A stretch of 64,000 nt of DNA, taken from contig NZ_WUBS01000016.1 of the NCBI RefSeq assembly GCF_010131535.1, forward strand, positions 1-64,000, given 5' to 3'. Source of the DNA: Acerihabitans arboris. GTDB taxonomy: Bacteria; Pseudomonadota; Gammaproteobacteria; Enterobacterales; Enterobacteriaceae. Of this stretch, positions 8,360 to 16,411 are shown piece by piece (position 1 is the stretch's first letter; every line of letters begins with the position of its first letter). The translations under genes were made by a program, and so were the position numbers. The notes below the pieces were generated by a model that was not told the DNA's origin, ran no database searches, and saw nothing but the letters and a program-made list of their open reading frames with translations.

Positions 8360-9705
8360 GCGAGAGGAAGTTGCCAAAGGGGTGGGTAGATACTCAATTG
8401 GGCAAAATTGTCAATTATGGTAAGGCTAACAAACAAATCTTGTCTGATGTTCATCCGGATACCTGGGTATTAGAACTTGAAGATATTGAAAAAAATTCAT
8501 CAAAGCTCCTTAATCAAGTTAGGGTGACGGATAGGCCTTTTAAAAGTACAAAAAATAGCTTCAAGAATGGTGACGTTCTATATGGAAAACTACGCCCTTA
8601 CTTAAATAAAGTTATCGTTGCCAAAGAAGATGGTGTATGTACGACCGAAATCATTCCTATCAATGCAGAACCCTTTTGCTTCAATAAATATATTTTTTAT
8701 TGGTTAAAAAATTCTATTTTCTTAAGTTATGTCGATGAGGTCAGCTATGGCGTTAATATGCCACGTCTTGGGACAACAGATGGTTTAAACGCCCCATTTC
8801 GCCTAGCGCCACTTGCAGAACAAAAAATCATCGCCGAAAAACTCGATACCCTACTGGCGCAGGTAGACAGCGCCAGAGCTCGTCTTGAAAAAATCCCGCA
8901 AATCCTGAAGCGTTTTCGTCAGGCGGTGCTTGCTGCATCAGTGAGTGGGAAGTTGACGGAAGATTGGCGGGGTCAGGTAAAACTCATCAATTGGAAAAAT
9001 GGTATACTAAAAGAATTTATAAAAAAACCAACTTATGGCACATCTGCAAAGTCGCAGAAAGAGGGTTTAATCCCAGTTTTAAGAATGGGTAATTTACAGG
9101 GCGGCTCCCTCGACTGGACAGATCTTGCCTATACATCGGATCCTGTTGAGATAAAAAAATACAAACTCGAACCTAAGGACATTCTTTTTAATCGTACCAA
9201 TAGCCCCGAACTAGTTGGGAAAACGTCTATATATAATAGTGAAAATCCTGCCATATATGCGGGCTATTTAATACGAATTCAATGCTTACCAGAACTGAAT
9301 CCAGAATTCTTAAATTATCATCTGAATAGCCACTTAGCTAAACAGTATTGTTATTCCGTAAAAACTGATGGAGTGAGTCAGTCTAACATTAACGCTCAAA
9401 AGCTCGCTGCTTATCCTTTAAATGTTCCTCCCCTAATCGAACAACTCGAAATTGTCCGTCGCGTCGAACAACTCTTCGCTTACGCCAACGCTATTGAAAA
9501 ACAGGTTAACAATGCCCTCTCACGCGTCAACAACCTGACTCTGTCTATTCTGGCGAAAGCGTTTCGCGGTGAGCTAACGGTACAGTGGAGGGAAGAAAAC
9601 CCGGAGCTAATTAGCGGAGAAAATAGCGCAGCAGTGTTATTGGAAAACATCAAAGCTGAACGTGCCGCCAGCGGCAGAAAAAGAGTATTGCGTAAGAAGA
9701 CCTAA
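8356..9705 (+). CDS. hsdS: Type I restriction-modification, specificity subunit HsdS
   Basis: The DNA-recognition subunit, 449 residues, with the expected layout. Target recognition domain 1 spans roughly 1-150. A conserved helical spacer with LAPLAEQKIIAEKLDTLLAQ follows at about 152-215. Target recognition domain 2 spans roughly 215-355, and a second helical repeat with VPPLIEQLEIVRRVEQLF starts near 355. Both recognition domains are AT-rich compared with the spacers, the common sign that they are exchanged by recombination. The recognised sequence cannot be predicted. It shares the ATGA overlap with hsdM. Confidence 0.95.
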   Translation: MSERKLPKGWVDTQLGKIVNYGKANKQILSDVHPDTWVLELEDIEKNSSKLLNQVRVTDRPFKSTKNSFKNGDVLYGKLRPYLNKVIVAKEDGVCTTEIIPINAEPFCFNKYIFYWLKNSIFLSYVDEVSYGVNMPRLGTTDGLNAPFRLAPLAEQKIIAEKLDTLLAQVDSARARLEKIPQILKRFRQAVLAASVSGKLTEDWRGQVKLINWKNGILKEFIKKPTYGTSAKSQKEGLIPVLRMGNLQGGSLDWTDLAYTSDPVEIKKYKLEPKDILFNRTNSPELVGKTSIYNSENPAIYAGYLIRIQCLPELNPEFLNYHLNSHLAKQYCYSVKTDGVSQSNINAQKLAAYPLNVPPLIEQLEIVRRVEQLFAYANAIEKQVNNALSRVNNLTLSILAKAFRGELTVQWREENPELISGENSAAVLLENIKAERAASGRKRVLRKKT

Positions 9706-10111
9706 GTTTTTAGTTTTCGCGTAATAAATGTGTTTTTTTTGCTACCGGGGCATATTGCGGCAATATAAACTGTTATTCTGTTAGAAACATTCGCGCTCCC
9801 GACCAACGGCGGGAGCATGCACTACTTATGACTTCAAAAGCTCGTCCAGTACGTCAGTTTTAAGTTTACTTCGTGACCACAAAATTTCAATACGGATCGT
9901 AGCCCATAATACGCAACGCTCTGAATAGGATGTTATCCTACACATTGGCTGAGCCGCAGCCGACAGAAAAGCCTTGCCACAACGGCAAAAATTATCGAAA
10001 AATTGCCGCCGACTGCCATGTCTAATGCTTAATTCAAGTAGCTATTAATGCCAAAACTCAATAAGTGTTGACCGCAATTTTCCGCTTCAGAGGTGAATCC
10101 TCACACCATCC
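9706..10111. other. Non-coding gap after hsdS
   Basis: No gene is visible. There is one 7-bp hairpin at 9795-9816 (GCTCCCG / CGGGAGC, no T-run) and, at 9942-10019, the decayed methyltransferase fragment listed separately. A T8 tract at about 9733-9740, preceded by no clear stem, lies just after hsdS. Confidence 0.5.
9942..10019 (+). pseudogene. Decayed 3' fragment of a methyltransferase paralogue
   Basis: These bases match the last part of the methyltransferase gene at about 1518-1600. The stretch TTGGCTGAGCCGCAGCCGAC corresponds to TTGTCTGAGCCGCAGCCGAC there, and similarity continues with small gaps through AAGCC, ACGGC, AAAATTA and TGCCGCCG. The translated start LAEPQPT matches LSEPQPT, after which the frame is lost. 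Both copies are on the + strand and bracket the hypothetical genes and the restriction system. Confidence 0.65.
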
Positions 10112-10975
10112 CTACCATCCCAAATAAACAGTAGTGATCTGGATACGCTCGTGTCCCAGCTCTCGGCTTATGGTCTGGCGGGCGATCACGTCCTGGGCTC
10201 GCTCTGTAGGTGTTAGCATGCGGCTGGACTTACCACCTGCCGCCGGAGCTGCCCATCCCGTCAATGCCTGATATCTGACCTGGGCATAATGATGCCGCAG
10301 CCCATGCATATTACTCAGCCCTGCCGCTTTGCATTGTCCGTCATAAACATGGCGCTGCTGTATATAGGTTTTATATGCTGGTATCAGCGAACCCGCGCCA
10401 GCCAATCTATGCGACCGATCGAGCACGTCTCGTTGCTCAGCAGTGATTATAGGTATCGTTCGTTCACGCCCGCCCTTGGTCCATGTTCTCTTGAGAACGA
10501 GACAATCCCCACGGTCAGCATAGCCGGGTCGGAACTTGATGGACTCCTCGCGGCGCAGACCAAAGGCCTTTTGCAAAAGCAGGCTCATGCGTACATAGGG
10601 ATCATTCACTTTATCCAAACTATCACCTAAGTCACACGCCTTGTTCTCGCTGGCGACAAATCGCCGCTCAGGGATACCCAGTTGCGTATTATCTGCTGGG
10701 ATAACACCGGCCTTGCCGACCTTCTCGGCCCACCATCGCAAATGCGCCAGGCGATTCTTGAGCGTGCCTGCCGACAAACCCTCACCCTGCCAACGCTCCA
10801 GTAATACCGCGACATGCTTGCCCTTAAGCGACGTTGCTCGCATTTGCCGAAATCCCGCGTCGCGTAGCTGGCGGCTGACTAAAGTCAGTGACCGCACCCG
10901 GTCAGCCTGCGTGGCATGGCTGCCATCGCGATTTCGCTGGCAAAGCTGGCGTAGCGTATAGGTGAGATCATCCAT
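10112..10975 (-). CDS. Tyrosine recombinase, ICE-type 'integrase domain' protein
   Basis: A tyrosine recombinase of 287 residues. An N-terminal SAM-like DNA-binding part (about 1-110) is followed by the catalytic domain. The expected residues are visible: R141/R142 in LRREES, H224-x-x-R227 in HGLRHHY, H275 in LGHERIQ, and the nucleophile Y284 four residues before the end. It fits the Integrase_1 group (Phage_int_SAM_2 plus Integrase_1), often carried inside integrative elements as an accessory recombinase rather than the element's own integrase. The start is supported by AACAGGAGATATCG-ATG. The Tyr lies very near the C-terminus but the family ends there. Immediately upstream is the hairpin array at 11040-11141. 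Confidence 0.85.
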   Translation of the reverse strand: MDDLTYTLRQLCQRNRDGSHATQADRVRSLTLVSRQLRDAGFRQMRATSLKGKHVAVLLERWQGEGLSAGTLKNRLAHLRWWAEKVGKAGVIPADNTQLGIPERRFVASENKACDLGDSLDKVNDPYVRMSLLLQKAFGLRREESIKFRPGYADRGDCLVLKRTWTKGGRERTIPIITAEQRDVLDRSHRLAGAGSLIPAYKTYIQQRHVYDGQCKAAGLSNMHGLRHHYAQVRYQALTGWAAPAAGGKSSRMLTPTERAQDVIARQTISRELGHERIQITTVYLGW

Positions 10976-11039
10976 CGATATCTCCTGTTTAACCGAGTAT
11001 TTTTTGTCCTGAGCTAAAATAGGTGAGTGTTATTGCCAA

Positions 11040-11141
11040 CTCGCTAAAGCGAGATCCCCGAAGGGCATGGGCCAGGTGCTCAGATCACCTGTTGCCTCGA
11101 ATGAGGCCACCGTCCCGCTTCCTGTGGGAAGATCGGACGGT
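11040..11141 (-). other. Array of five consecutive stem-loops upstream of the recombinase
   Basis: Five hairpins follow each other with only 0-8 bases between them. They are CTCGC/GCGAG (11040-11053), CCC-CGAA-GGG (11056-11065), CAGGTG/CACCTG (11073-11091), GCCTC-GAAT-GAGGC (11094-11107) and a two-part stem ACCGTCC/GGACGGT enclosing CTTCC/GGAAG (11109-11141). They lie 65-166 bp upstream of the recombinase start, on its leader side. The array could be a structured 5' leader RNA, a set of protein binding sites or an old transfer or replication origin; the sequence alone does not decide. Confidence 0.5.
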
Positions 11142-11561
11142 ATTTGCCGCAAGGAATAGCAATGCAAACAATTTGGATAATGACCTCCTATGAAGTGATG
11201 GGAATGGGAAGGACAGCTACGCCAGACAGGCGTTTATAACGCCGAACTGAAACGACAAAATAAGCGCCGAAAGGCATGATGTGATGATGGATGGATGCAT
11301 AAAGCCAGGGATAAGTCAGGCTCACCCATGGGTAAGGGCGGCGCGCGAAGTTGAGCCGAAACACGCCAGATATGGGCACCGGATGGGTACGGCATCGGTG
11401 AAATGGCAACTTCGACCGATGTGGCGCTTATACCCTGCGCCAAGTATCCCGGCATTTAAACCTGCCGGTAGGTCATTACCCTACCAATGTGCCAGGGCAT
11501 CATCATGTGCGCAGCATGAAATAGGATACAGCGCCAACCCGCATTGTTGCTGCAATTATCA

Positions 11562-11592
11562 GGGCCGTCACTGCGGGGTGCAGTGACGGCCC
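11562..11592. repeat. Perfect 13-bp inverted repeat
   Basis: GGGCCGTCACTGC, loop GGGGT, then the exact complement GCAGTGACGGCCC. No T-run follows on either strand within a few bases (CATTAG on the right), so this is more like a binding site or processing hairpin than an intrinsic terminator. It lies in the non-coding region between two ICE-type genes. Confidence 0.7.
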
Positions 11593-11709
11593 ATTAGTTG
11601 GCTTGAGCCGTTGCAGTAACCTATAAAGCGTTATCTACCCGAGCGCGCAAGATCCATCTGGCGCAACCTCTAAAAAGCTGGCTGACGCGGCCGTGCGGCC
11701 TTGTCGGCT

Positions 11710-11748
11710 CCCCGGCTACATGATGCTATTGGCCCCATATAGCCGGGG
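11710..11748. repeat. 9-bp stem with 21-base loop
   Basis: CCCCGGCTA at 11710-11718 pairs with TAGCCGGGG at 11740-11748. It lies about 65 bp beyond the 3' end of the decayed gene at 11813 and may be its old terminator region or another structural element of the island. Confidence 0.5.
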
Positions 11749-11812
11749 GGCTTCCTTGTAAAACGCAATCGCACACAATGTCCTCATACAACCCTGAAAA
11801 TGCTTTGAGCCA

Positions 11813-12869
11813 TCATACTAGCCGCTGATTCCCTGCCGAAACTGGCTTGCCAAGCATTTTGCGCATTTTGGCGATATGTGCCATGGCAACGTCTCTAGAG
11901 GCGGAAATACGCTGAGACGAAGTAACCGGCATGTTATGCGACCAATGCACGGACGACGCTAGGTGGGATGTAGGCGATGCCGCGGGGTGTATGGTCCCGT
12001 GCAGCCCAAAGACGAAATTCACCAGCCTGCACTTTTTTGATTAATCCGAACAAGTAGGCAACGGTATTGCGGACTCCGCCCACCCTGCACCGCTTGGTCC
12101 ATTCATCCAGCATGCCTTGGCGCTGCCCGATTGGCAGCCGTTCTAATCGGGACATTACATCCGGCCGCTGATCGGGAGCCAAGTGTTTCAGGCGCAAAGG
12201 TAAGCGTAAACCGGGTGCACTAAGTTCGCTTTCGTTCATCCGATTACGGTATGTACTTTTTATATTATTTAAATAAATATTAGTACGTACTGTACGGCCT
12301 GAGTTTGGATTCGGATGGATGGCAGTGTGAGGTGTTTACAAGGCATAGATTCACCCCCGCGCTCAAATTCGTTGGTAGTGCCTGAGTCGTCATTGTTGCC
12401 CGAGTCTGGTTTGGGGACCCCACCCGATGACACAATGCGAACCATCAGATTCGGAGGTAAACAGACCCGTTGTTTCGGATCGGTGTCAATCTCCTCTAGC
12501 ACATCCCGGGTAACTTGGCGGACAACAAGGCTGGCATACGAAAAAATTTTATCGAGCAAATCAAGATAACCACTGGCAATATGGCATACTTCAAGAAACG
12601 GTAACGGAATATCCTGGACGGCATAAATATCATTGGGCTGTCGGCCAACCAGATGGATCCATCATGTTAGACGGAGTACCGTGAGGGTGCGAACCACAGA
12701 CTCCCGCGACGTTTTGTTGCCATGCGGTATGCAGGATGAGGTAGGAACGCAAGCGCCCGTAGCGAAGCAGCATTACCAGACCCTTTTTATCTGCTTCGCA
12801 GGAGAGCGCTAGCCAGCAATTGAGTTCTAGGGGAGTAAGCCGCTTATCGGTTAACAGATAATTGAGCAC
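11813..12869 (-). pseudogene. Decayed STY4528-like ICE gene, full-length copy
   Basis: Three frames on the minus strand join into one protein resembling the hypothetical protein of SPI-7/PAPI-type integrative elements (STY4528 group). From 12869 the frame gives LNYLLTDKRLTPLELNCW. After a shift near 12670, NDIYAVQDIPLPFLEVCHI runs on to about 12270. From 12239 it reads LERLPIGQRQGMLDEWTKRC and VRNTVAYLFGLI, and after a last shift near 11934 VAMAHIAKMRKMLGKPV. Stops or frameshifts separate the parts, so it is broken. A second, shorter copy of the same C-terminal module is at 16836-17201. The family's role is not known to me beyond its presence in conjugative elements. The family name rests on remembered motif spacing. 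Confidence 0.65.
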
Positions 12870-13426
12870 CCGCGAAGTATTTTTTTGATAAAATCAGTGA
12901 AGTTTGCACACGGGGCGCCTAAAAGTGTTCGTGATGGTTCATGTTCGGATTCTTTGAGGAGATAGCTTGCTGGCTAGACGACGCCTATGTCATCCGAACA
13001 TTATTCAGTTGTCTGCAAACAATCAGACTGGGAGGATACTTATATTCATTTTCAATCTAAATACGCCATTATCATCTGATCAGCAGCATATTTATATTGT
13101 TAAAATATAGTTAGATAATATCTTATTTCACTTAATTTAAAATGAAAAAATCATTTACTAAAATATAATCTTGAAAATAACAACCACTAATGACACAAGC
13201 CAATAGGTGCATTAAATTATTCTTGAATCTCAATTGATCATTAAATATTGAAAAAAAGATATTTTATTAAATATATTTACAAAAAACCTTATACATTTAA
13301 GAAATAATTATAATCTTTAAATGAAGATATAGCTTATAATATATCTACTTACTATAATGGGTGCTATCCGAAAAATTTATAGCAAAAAGCTCGGATTTAT
13401 TCCTTGAAATAGAAATCTCAATAGCA
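12870..13426. other. AT-rich gap downstream of the retron operon
   Basis: No gene is visible. From about 13060 the DNA becomes very AT-rich and stays so through the retron to about 16690, marking a base-composition boundary between the decayed ICE sequence and the retron cassette. No clear intrinsic terminator for the retron operon is seen. Confidence 0.5.
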
Positions 13427-14200
13427 TCATAGTGAAAAGTCAGTTTTTAATGCGAGATCGATGTTAAAATTCGGTTTAATCTGTTTAGTGGCTGGCCTTG
13501 CTCGATTATCCATTGGGAAATGCCAAATATTAAAATGCTTATTAGGATAGGTATCATAATGTAATTTATCCCATCCTAACACTGCAGACATTTTAACAAA
13601 TGCAAGTTCTTTAGATTTTGATAATTCCAAATCTTTATTTAGAAATTTCATATATCCAGAATTAACTGAACCAGTGAGTATATCGATAACTTGCAAGCCA
13701 AAATGTTCCTTTGAATCTTGCATTTCTACTGCCCTTACATTACTAGCCACTCCAATTTTTGTTAACATATTATTAGCAATAATACCTACAACTTCACCTT
13801 GACGGCTATATTTATCGGTTTTTTGATCAATATATACATTGAGCCCGTGGCTAAATTGCTTGGCCATATTTTTCAAAAGATAAGTATAAGTTTGATAGAA
13901 AGCTTTTTCCCTATCAATATACCAGTTTTTATAAATGGATTTTTCAACCACAATTGAATGAAAACAGCACGAGGTTTTTAACACCATACAAAGTATGTCG
14001 ACACAAATATTAGTTTGGCCTGCGCTATTTTTTATTTTTGACCACTTTAATTCTCCTACAATACCCCTATTTTTCTTTAACTTTTGAACATATGCATTGA
14101 AACTCACTAATTTATCTGCTGGAACGCCAAGTAGTCCGATGGAGTAGCAAGGATCGCTGCCAGTTGTTCCACTCTCATCACCATAAAAAATATACTCCAC
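13427..14200 (-). CDS. DUF3800-type protein, third gene of the retron operon
   Basis: A protein of 257 residues with the two marks of the DUF3800 family. One is an N-terminal strand ending in YGDESG (residues 6-11); the other is a late motif DSKEHFGLQVIDILTGSV (about 162-179), matching the family pattern D-S-x(4)-GLQ-x-AD. The family is predicted to have an RNase H-like fold with acidic active-site residues, so a nuclease role is plausible but unproven. The start is GTG 14200, supported by GAGGTGG six bases upstream. It follows the reverse transcriptase by 36 bp on the same strand with the same AT-rich codon use and is most likely cotranscribed. DUF3800 genes occur near phage-defence genes; I know of no established retron type that requires one. 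Confidence 0.75.
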   Translation of the reverse strand: MEYIFYGDESGTTGSDPCYSIGLLGVPADKLVSFNAYVQKLKKNRGIVGELKWSKIKNSAGQTNICVDILCMVLKTSCCFHSIVVEKSIYKNWYIDREKAFYQTYTYLLKNMAKQFSHGLNVYIDQKTDKYSRQGEVVGIIANNMLTKIGVASNVRAVEMQDSKEHFGLQVIDILTGSVNSGYMKFLNKDLELSKSKELAFVKMSAVLGWDKLHYDTYPNKHFNIWHFPMDNRARPATKQIKPNFNIDLALKTDFSL

Positions 14201-14236
14201 TGTGCCACCTCATATATCGATAAAGTGTTTTCATTT

Positions 14237-15196
14237 TTATATATAACTACTCTTGTCTCCACTAGCTATTTGCAAGGAATTCAATTTCTTAATGTTCACC
14301 AATCCATATTTTTTACACATGCTAAGATAAAACTTTGGCTCAACAAATCTTGCAAAAGATAACATACCCTGTAATTTCAAAACGTCGTCAACATCAAGGC
14401 GACCGGTCACAAAATAATGAATCATCACAGAAATCAAGCGTTTTTTCTCTCTTCCCACTGATAGATTACTCTCATTCGTCAATGTAATACCAGTCACATG
14501 ACGATTGTGGCCTTTTGACGAAAAAATTGTTTTTCTATTATTAATTTTAATTGAATCAAAGGAATGTTTTGATAAAATATCTGAAACGATAATAGGCATA
14601 TCAAATAACAAATCTTTATTATTTGTCGAAAATGTTAAATCGTCTGCATATCGACTGTAGTTTATTCCATGAGCATCACATAAAGATTGGACTTCAATGT
14701 CAAAAAAGTACATAACAAAGTTAGATATAAAAGGAGAACTCGGAGCCCCGATGCTCAGTCTTAATGTACTATTTCTTTTTGGCTTAAAAAATAATAATTT
14801 TTCAAGAAGAATTAAATCATTATCTTCGAATTGTATTTTCGTCAATTTCAAGATTTCGAAAAAGAGATGAGGTGATATACTTGGAAAGAAATCTTCAAAA
14901 TCCATTTTCAGAAGATATTTTGTGTTTAAATGTACCAAAGCATTGTGTTTAATACTTAAATTTTTTCTATAGGCATAACAGCTTGCATGAATAGGCAACA
15001 CATCTTTTAATAGAGAAATAATAATTCTCTGTATGAATTTAAGTTCCTTGGACGGTTGAGCAATAGTCCTTTTTTTCGGAGAATTTCGTTTGGGGATCTC
15101 ATAAACCTTATAACGATACGGCGCAGTTATCGAAAACTTAAAAATTTCATCCTCGTCCATTACTAATTTTTCACAAAGATGCTTCGATATGTTCAT
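14237..15196 (-). CDS. Retron reverse transcriptase (St85-like)
   Basis: A 319-residue RNA-directed DNA polymerase of the retron class. It shows the retron hallmark NALVH (NAxxH, 85-89) and the first catalytic aspartate in KMDFEDFFPSI (D99). SIGAPSSP is at 148-155, the YADD box with both metal-binding aspartates at 183-186, and the retron-specific VTG at 234-236. It would copy part of the msr-msd RNA into branched msDNA, priming from the 2'-OH of a guanosine. Its ATG overlaps the effector's TGA by 4 bp (ATGA), so the two are translationally coupled. The RNA-effector-RT order is that of type II retrons (Ec86, St85). All motifs are intact. Confidence 0.95.
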   Translation of the reverse strand: MNISKHLCEKLVMDEDEIFKFSITAPYRYKVYEIPKRNSPKKRTIAQPSKELKFIQRIIISLLKDVLPIHASCYAYRKNLSIKHNALVHLNTKYLLKMDFEDFFPSISPHLFFEILKLTKIQFEDNDLILLEKLLFFKPKRNSTLRLSIGAPSSPFISNFVMYFFDIEVQSLCDAHGINYSRYADDLTFSTNNKDLLFDMPIIVSDILSKHSFDSIKINNRKTIFSSKGHNRHVTGITLTNESNLSVGREKKRLISVMIHYFVTGRLDVDDVLKLQGMLSFARFVEPKFYLSMCKKYGLVNIKKLNSLQIASGDKSSYI

Positions 15197-16155
15197 CTTT
15201 CGTCCCCTTTTGCGAGAACATCTTTTATAAGCTTCAATACTGTTTTACGTCTCCTTGAGAGAGGATCATTTGAGTCAATGAATGACTGTCTAACACTCAT
15301 AAAAATTTTCATATTATCTATGATTTCATTTTTTAAGGTCTTACCAAATCGAATCCTTTTATTTTCTTTTTTTGCAGGATAAAAGTATTTATTCGTACTA
15401 TATGCTATTTGTTTAACAAGTCCCATTTTTTGTAATAAATATATGTAGCGTGAGATCATCTTGGAGCTTGAATTAATATTTATACTATTCAGTGCTTGTT
15501 CTATCTCACTTAGTTGAATAGGAAAGCAAAGGGTGATAATTTCACAAACTAGCAAAGCTATATGACCAGAGATATTTTTATCAAATTTTTCAGACTTCGG
15601 AATCAATGCCAATTTGGATTTAATTTGCTCACAAAGATCATATAAATGATCTTCTTCATAATCTGCAACCCGTTCATCAGGCCAAGGGAATATCGCTACC
15701 GATGTTGAGTCCTTTCTTTTGATATACTCTATCGGACCCAGATATATAAAGGAATCTTCTTTTTCGGTCTCATGTTGAGGCGCTATGATTAAAAGCTTTT
15801 TATAAAAATTTGGCTTATTACAAAATATACCAAGTTCAACCAAAGAACCAGGACTTTCTAAAAAAATAAGAATAAGTGTAGAGATACTAGCGATGTCATC
15901 TTCGAAAACCAATAAATCAGGGTAAGTATTTTCTTTAAAATAATCTTTGAAATTTTCCGCAAGCACAAAATAATCATGTAATTGTGGTTCTTTCGTAGCG
16001 GTATAACCTAGGATCCTATCTCTGAAGCTAGCAGGAATCATAGAACGGACGTTTATTATACCGCCACATAAAAACAAAAATCGCTGGGACAGGTCAACAT
16101 TGAAGTTATCGATATCAAGCTGGCTGAACACCTTAGTTATCGTTTCTTCAAACAT
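15193..16155 (-). CDS. Retron St85-family effector (nucleoside deoxyribosyltransferase-like plus winged helix)
   Basis: A 320-residue protein encoded between the msr-msd RNA and the reverse transcriptase. The N-terminal half is an alpha/beta fold starting RFLFLCGGIINVR (25-37). The motif FLESPGSLVELGIF follows at 98-111, where the ES-GS-ELG pattern marks the nucleoside deoxyribosyltransferase/TIR-like fold of type II retron effectors. Residues about 195-270 look like a winged-helix DNA-binding domain (LSEIEQALNSININSSSKMI). In Ec86 and related retrons this protein acts as the toxin, held inactive by the RT-msDNA complex; here the same role is inferred. The start at 16155 has only a weak AGGA 12 bases upstream. 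Confidence 0.85.
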   Translation of the reverse strand: MFEETITKVFSQLDIDNFNVDLSQRFLFLCGGIINVRSMIPASFRDRILGYTATKEPQLHDYFVLAENFKDYFKENTYPDLLVFEDDIASISTLILIFLESPGSLVELGIFCNKPNFYKKLLIIAPQHETEKEDSFIYLGPIEYIKRKDSTSVAIFPWPDERVADYEEDHLYDLCEQIKSKLALIPKSEKFDKNISGHIALLVCEIITLCFPIQLSEIEQALNSININSSSKMISRYIYLLQKMGLVKQIAYSTNKYFYPAKKENKRIRFGKTLKNEIIDNMKIFMSVRQSFIDSNDPLSRRRKTVLKLIKDVLAKGDER

Positions 16156-16187
16156 TGATAGCCATGTCCTATCATTCTCAGATAAAC

Positions 16188-16211
16188 AAAGACGAGCCTA
16201 AGCCCGTCTTT
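16188..16211 (-). terminator. Terminator-like hairpin between msd and effector
   Basis: On the minus strand AAAGACGGGC, loop TTAG, GCTCGTCTTT gives a 10-bp stem with one G-T pair, then GTTTATCTG. It lies directly after the a2 end of the retron RNA and 33 bp before the effector start. It could end most transcripts as short retron RNA and let a minority read into the operon. The T-tract is short, so termination is probably partial. Confidence 0.6.
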
Positions 16212-16378
16212 ACACTCTTTACTAAAGGAGGCGCTAGATACGAATCTACCGATCCTTGATGCGCAGCAATCTAGGATCGGTAGATTCGTATCTAGCGCAA
16301 CCCTAAATGTGCTCAATAAGTTAGTGTCTGGCGAATCGCCCGACAAGGCTAAAAAAGGCCCGTAACGCTAAAGAGTAT
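16212..16378 (-). ncRNA. Retron msr-msd RNA
   Basis: A complete retron non-coding RNA. Repeat a1 (ACTCTTTA, 16369-16376) pairs with a2 (TAAAGAGT, 16214-16221), extendable to 10 bp with one G-U. The conserved TTAGCG follows a1, placing the branching guanosine at 16368. The msr part holds nested stems (GTTA/TAAC outer, TGTC..GGCGA/TCGCC..GACA inner, about 16316-16366). The msd part is a perfect 25-bp inverted repeat (16231-16255 and 16274-16298) around an 18-base loop. The predicted promoter start point coincides with a1. The msDNA would be a hairpin of about 70-80 nucleotides joined to the msr RNA by a 2'-5' bond. Confidence 0.93.
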
Positions 16379-16382
16379 TAGT

Positions 16383-16411
16383 ACATTAGCAATCATTGCA
16401 TGCATTGACAA
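16383..16411 (-). promoter_or_regulatory. Promoter of the retron RNA and operon
   Basis: On the minus strand a -35 TTGTCA (16411-16406), a 17-base spacer and a -10 TAATGT (16388-16383) form a sigma-70-type promoter. Transcription would start near 16376-16378, exactly at the a1 end of the retron RNA. Confidence 0.75.

Larger units (their letters stand above)
10976..11812. other. Structured non-coding region between recombinase and decayed ICE gene
   Basis: No supportable gene. The region is rich in inverted repeats: the five-hairpin array (11040-11141), GGCGTT/AACGCC at 11229-11243, a 13-bp perfect palindrome at 11562-11592 and a 9-bp stem at 11710-11748. Several short open frames exist on both strands, but none has a ribosome binding site or a recognisable motif. 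Confidence 0.5.

Noticed and set aside
11188-11455. Two overlapping 73-codon frames on the minus strand
   Set aside because: No ribosome binding site, no recognisable motif, and the region is full of inverted repeats.
12315-12569. 84-codon frame on the plus strand
   Set aside because: It is antisense to the decayed ICE gene, whose minus-strand frames show family motifs.
16137-16346. 69-codon frame on the minus strand
   Set aside because: It runs through the msr-msd RNA and its inverted repeat; the coding appearance is an accident of the stem sequence.
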